A program made the position numbers and the translations under genes. A DNA stretch of 64,000 nt from Lepraria neglecta (lineage: Eukaryota > Ascomycota > Lecanoromycetes > Lecanorales > Stereocaulaceae): assembly GCA_033220425.1 (NCBI GenBank), contig CM065651.1:3782001-3846000 (forward strand). The letters are read 5' to 3'. The notes beneath the pieces are model-generated. The model ran no database searches. It was given only the letters and a program-made list of their open reading frames with translations, and had not been told where the DNA came from. This document shows positions 60,618 through 64,000 of this stretch, piece by piece. Within the stretch, counting starts at the first letter, position 1. Every line of letters starts with the position of its first letter.

Positions 60618-60779
60618 TTAGCTCCCCCTCCTAGATTTCTCGTCCCGAGAAACCATCTATCCTTTATATTACCCTGTTATCCTAAATATTCAAAAGAGTA
60701 AGCCGTCCGTCGAAAGGAACTGGCTAGCGAGTTATCCGAGTTTATAATACGGCTATATTCCTAATACGTTAGCAGCGGC

Positions 60780-61190
60780 AAGTAGTGCCGGGTAGGTACT
60801 AAATCCGATCGATATTCTAACTGCGTAGATAGTAGTAGGAAATATAACCTTATAGTATTAGTTCTTGAGATACGCCGTATTGAAAAGCAGCGTAACGAAG
60901 TATAGTAAGAGCTATCCGATACTCTTGCTAAAGTAGGTCGTTTATAAAAATAATTCGAGTTACTCGAGAAAGAGAAGAAGAAGATAGTTAATCGAGAAGT
61001 ATAGAATATCGCTGATTTAGAGGAAGAGCAGAGGTCTTCCTATACTACCCCTGGGGGTCTAATATTTAACGTCTCGTCCGAGCGATTCGATCTCCCCGGC
61101 GGGCTGGAAGCCTCCGAGAACTTTAACTAGTCTTCTCTTATCTCTAATAGAACTCTTATAGATATTCCCTATAGTTCCCCGCAAGGTTCC
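60780..61190 (+). other. Antisense coiled-coil-type frame in A4
   Basis: Plus-strand frame with SDRYSNCVDSSRKYNLIVLV, then EIRRIEKQRNEV, ELSDTLAKVGRL, FELLEKEKKKIVNREV, NIADLEEEQRSS, LIFNVSSERFDLPGGLEASE and SNRTLIDIPYSSPQGS. Leu and charged residues fall in heptad-like spacing, as in a coiled coil. Pol is on the other strand. Interrupted. Confidence 0.5.
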
Positions 61191-63571
61191 TAAGAGGTTT
61201 CTAGATATTTTCCGTTTTATTATACCCTTTCTATTTAACTATATAGAACTAATTTCTCCTATCTAGGATCCTCTCGACCTCGTACTCTATTTCTTCTTTA
61301 ATATTATAATAGAATATCTCTTATAGTAGTATATTAAGGTCCGCTAGTTCTAAGAGTAAGATATAGAATACCGGATATACCTTGGTATTAGGTAGTAGTT
61401 AGAGTTTATAGTTAACTAGTCCCTTAACCCGTTTAATCAAGAATAGTCCGACCTTAATATAATATAGTTTCTTATTTAGTCTCGTCGTCCTTATATTTTT
61501 TATTAGTAGGTATACTTTATCCCCCTCTTTTAGCTAAGGAATATTCTTTCTTTTCTTATTAACCTATTCCTTTAACTTATTATTTAAGCTTTCGATAGAC
61601 CTTTATATATCCTTATATAAATTCTTTAGTTCTTCTATCTTAACTAAGGCTTTTTCTATATTAGGTCCTTTTCTTAGATCTAGAAATATATTAGTATTCT
61701 TTCCGTAGTTAGTAAAGAACGGCGTTAGTCCCGTTATATCTAATCTTTTGTTATTATACGCTAGTTATACTATTAGAAGTAGTAAAATCTAATTATCCTA
61801 TTTCTAGTTTATATAATATCTTAGGTATACTTCTATTATCTAATTTATATATTCTATCTATCTATTAGTTTATAGATAATATACTATTAATATCCGAAGT
61901 TTTATTCTAATTACTACTACGAGCGTTCTCTAGTAGTTAGAAGTGAATAACTTATCTCTATCGGATATTATCGACTTAGGTATACTATAATCCCTTACTA
62001 GTTTATCAAGTAGTACGAAGGCTAATTAGTCTACTTTATAGATTTCCTTGAATAGTATTATAATTCTATACTTCGATAGTTTATCTATAATAAATATAAT
62101 TAAATCGAAGGTATCCTATATAGCTAGATCCTTCGAAGGTAGTAGTTTAACTATAAAGTCTATTATAATATTATCCTATAGTAACTCTAGTATAGAAGTA
62201 AACTATATTTGTCCGTATCTAGTATATCGTACAGCCTTATTCTACTAGTACTCGATATATTCCTTAATATATTATTCAACGCGCGCTCTAAGCTTTAGCG
62301 CCGCGTATCCCCGCTCTAGGAGTTCTATAGTCTTAGATACCCCTAGGTAACCTTGTAAAGGGTCGTCGTAGTAATCTCTAATTACTTCTTTAACGTATAT
62401 ATTAGGTAAGTAAATCTTATCCTAATATTTAAGTAATACTAAATTCGGCTAGTTCTTTCGTAGATTCGTTGCGAACGTATCGTTATTATAGGTCTTTACG
62501 ATCTTGTTAGTCGTATTAGGTCCTAATATATAGAGGGTTATAGCCAACACCTAGTATAGTACTAATAATCTATCCGTTTCCTCCTTTAGGATTAGTTATT
62601 CCGTAATATTCTTTTCTACTATATAGTCTAATCGCCGGCTAAGGGTATCTACTTAACTATTATCCTTTCCTAGGGTATAGGTTATCTTGAATTTATATTG
62701 ACCTAATAGTTCTAACTATCGAACTTATCTTCTATTTAGCTCTTTCGTTATTATAAAGTTAAGAAGATTCTTATAATCCGTAAAGATAGTTAGATCCGAG
62801 CAGCTTTCTATATATACTCGCTAGTTCTATAATATATAAACTTCGGTAAGTAGCTCCTTATTGTGTATATTATAGTTCTATTCTACTACTAATATCTTCC
62901 TTAAATAGTAGATAACTAGGTACTACTTTTAGTCTTTTATTTAATATAGATATACTCTAATTACGAAATCCGAGGTATCTATTTCGATACGGGCCGGTTC
63001 GTTGGCCTGAAAGGTATAGAGTACTAGTAGATCCGTATATACTTTCTTTAATATATCGAATAATTACTATTAGTCTTTTCCCTATATAATCCGATATCTT
63101 TCTTTATAATATCCGTTAGAGGTAGTACTTTCTTTAAGTAGCCCTCGATAAACTTCCTATTAAAGTTAGCAAATCCTAAGAAACTTTGTACTACTTTGAT
63201 ATCCTATAGTATAGGCTATTTAGTAATAGCCTTGATTTTCTCCGGGCTTATACTAATACCTTTCGTACTAACTATAAATCCTAGAAATTCTACTAATTCC
63301 CTATAGAATTCGTACTTTTCTGGTTTAAGAAGAAGTTTCGCTTATAATAGGCATCTAAGGACGTCCTATATATACTCTATATATTCTTTCTTATTTTTAG
63401 AATAAATTAGTATATTATCGAGGTACGCTATCGCTATTCGATCTAAGTATACTTATACAACGTTATTAATAAATACTTAGTAGGTTACTAGTACATTAGT
63501 AAGTCCAAATAGTATTACTAGATATTTATAGTAGCTATATCTCGTTCGAAAGGCAGTTTTCCATTCTTCGC

Positions 63572-64000
63572 TATTACGACCACGTTGCGTACTATATATC
63601 GTATATAGATTGATTCTTAATAGGGATAGAGGTATAACTAACAAGAGGTAAAGTAGGCTTCAATATAATACTAAGCGGGTCTAGTATATAATTAGATAAT
63701 ATATATTTAGTGCCTAGCCTAAGAGATCTATCGATATGTAGTAGATAATTGAATAGCAAGTTGAGCACGATGCTCTAAGTAGTAAGTAGCGCTCCGTATA
63801 TATAGATATACGAAATCTATGCCAAGCACTCTTGATCGTACTGATCGCACTGATCGCACCTGCGCTCATTGCGACTACTACGCTCATCGCTTAACATGCC
63901 AAGTATCCCTGATCGTACTAATCGTACTGATCGTATCTATACTCACTATAACCACTGCGCTTATCGCTTAATATGCCAAGCCTTCAGGGTCTATCCGAGT
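63572..64000 (-). mobile_element. Family A LTR, copy A5, runs off the window
   Basis: Starts TATTACGACCACG and keeps the family order (ATTGATTCTTAATAGGG, GTAAAGTAGGCTTCAA, ACTAAGCGGGTCTAG). Its variable part contains GATCGTACTGATCGCACTGA repeats not seen in the other copies. The rest of A5 lies to the right of the window. Confidence 0.75.

Larger units (their letters stand above)
60163..63571 (-). mobile_element. Gypsy/chromovirus family A, copy A4, truncated
   Basis: The 3' LTR 60163-60617 has well-kept ends (starts TATTACGAACC, ends GATCGTAACA), followed by TTAGCTCCCCCTCC, the polypurine tract on the minus strand. The antisense frame (about 60780-61190), chromodomain (about 61200-61290), integrase (about 61550-62500), RNase H (about 62680-62960) and part of the reverse transcriptase follow. 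The copy stops where the A5 LTR begins. Only the 3' half is present in this window. Confidence 0.78.

Noticed and set aside
10839-64000. Centromere core or a giant cargo-carrying element of the Starship type
   Set aside because: AT-rich nested repeats would fit a pericentromere, but no defined centromeric array is seen. No tyrosine-recombinase captain gene or single pair of outer ends was found.

Overview
The window looks like nuclear DNA of a filamentous ascomycete. A gene-bearing flank of about 10.5 kb with balanced base composition is joined to about 53 kb of AT-rich nested transposons. The fungal reading rests on two Myb/SANT-type genes with short spliceosomal introns and on the state of the transposons. 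These are almost devoid of CpA and TpG and full of TpA, the mark left by repeat-induced point mutation (RIP). A Dothideomycete is my best guess for the class, but nothing here proves it.

Gene flank (1-10543). A plus-strand gene ends at 496 and is entered through its last exon. It converges on a six-exon minus-strand Myb/SANT gene (696-1726) whose complete exon chain can be read. A second, two-exon Myb-like gene lies on the plus strand at 3842-4851. Between and after these are short unrecognised ORFs. From about 7 to 10.3 kb there are coding-like tracts broken by stops, including two minus-strand gene relics, and two diverged short duplications.

Transposon block (10544-64000). It starts with a lightly mutated, oppositely oriented LTR remnant (10544-10838). 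The block is then built on one Gypsy/chromovirus family, here called A, all on the minus strand: A1 from 10839, A2 33471-52430, fragment A3 52431-54263, A4 60163-63571, and an LTR of A5 from 63572 to the window end. Inserted into it are: Gypsy B (13609-21003, plus strand, inside A1, ATAGG target duplication); an unidentified tract with a 26-bp tandem array (21084-24224); a 7.3-kb hAT DNA transposon (24225-31548); a plus-strand chromodomain end of another Gypsy element (31549-32593); a short non-autonomous LTR element (36359-37743, GCTAT duplication); a MITE-like element (40073-40853); a large Gypsy element C (41192-51432, minus strand, CTCCG duplication) with an extra ORF beyond pol; an unclassified insert (52882-53652); and Gypsy D (54264-60159, minus strand).

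The most unusual observations are these. (1) A coiled-coil-type reading frame lies antisense to pol at the 3' end of three family-A copies. (2) Element C carries about 2.3 kb of extra coding-like sequence between its integrase end and its 3' LTR. (3) A 26-bp motif is shared by an unmutated short LTR element and a mutated tandem array elsewhere. (4) Islands that escaped RIP sit inside heavily mutated hosts and give relative ages. No tRNA, rRNA or CRISPR array was seen.
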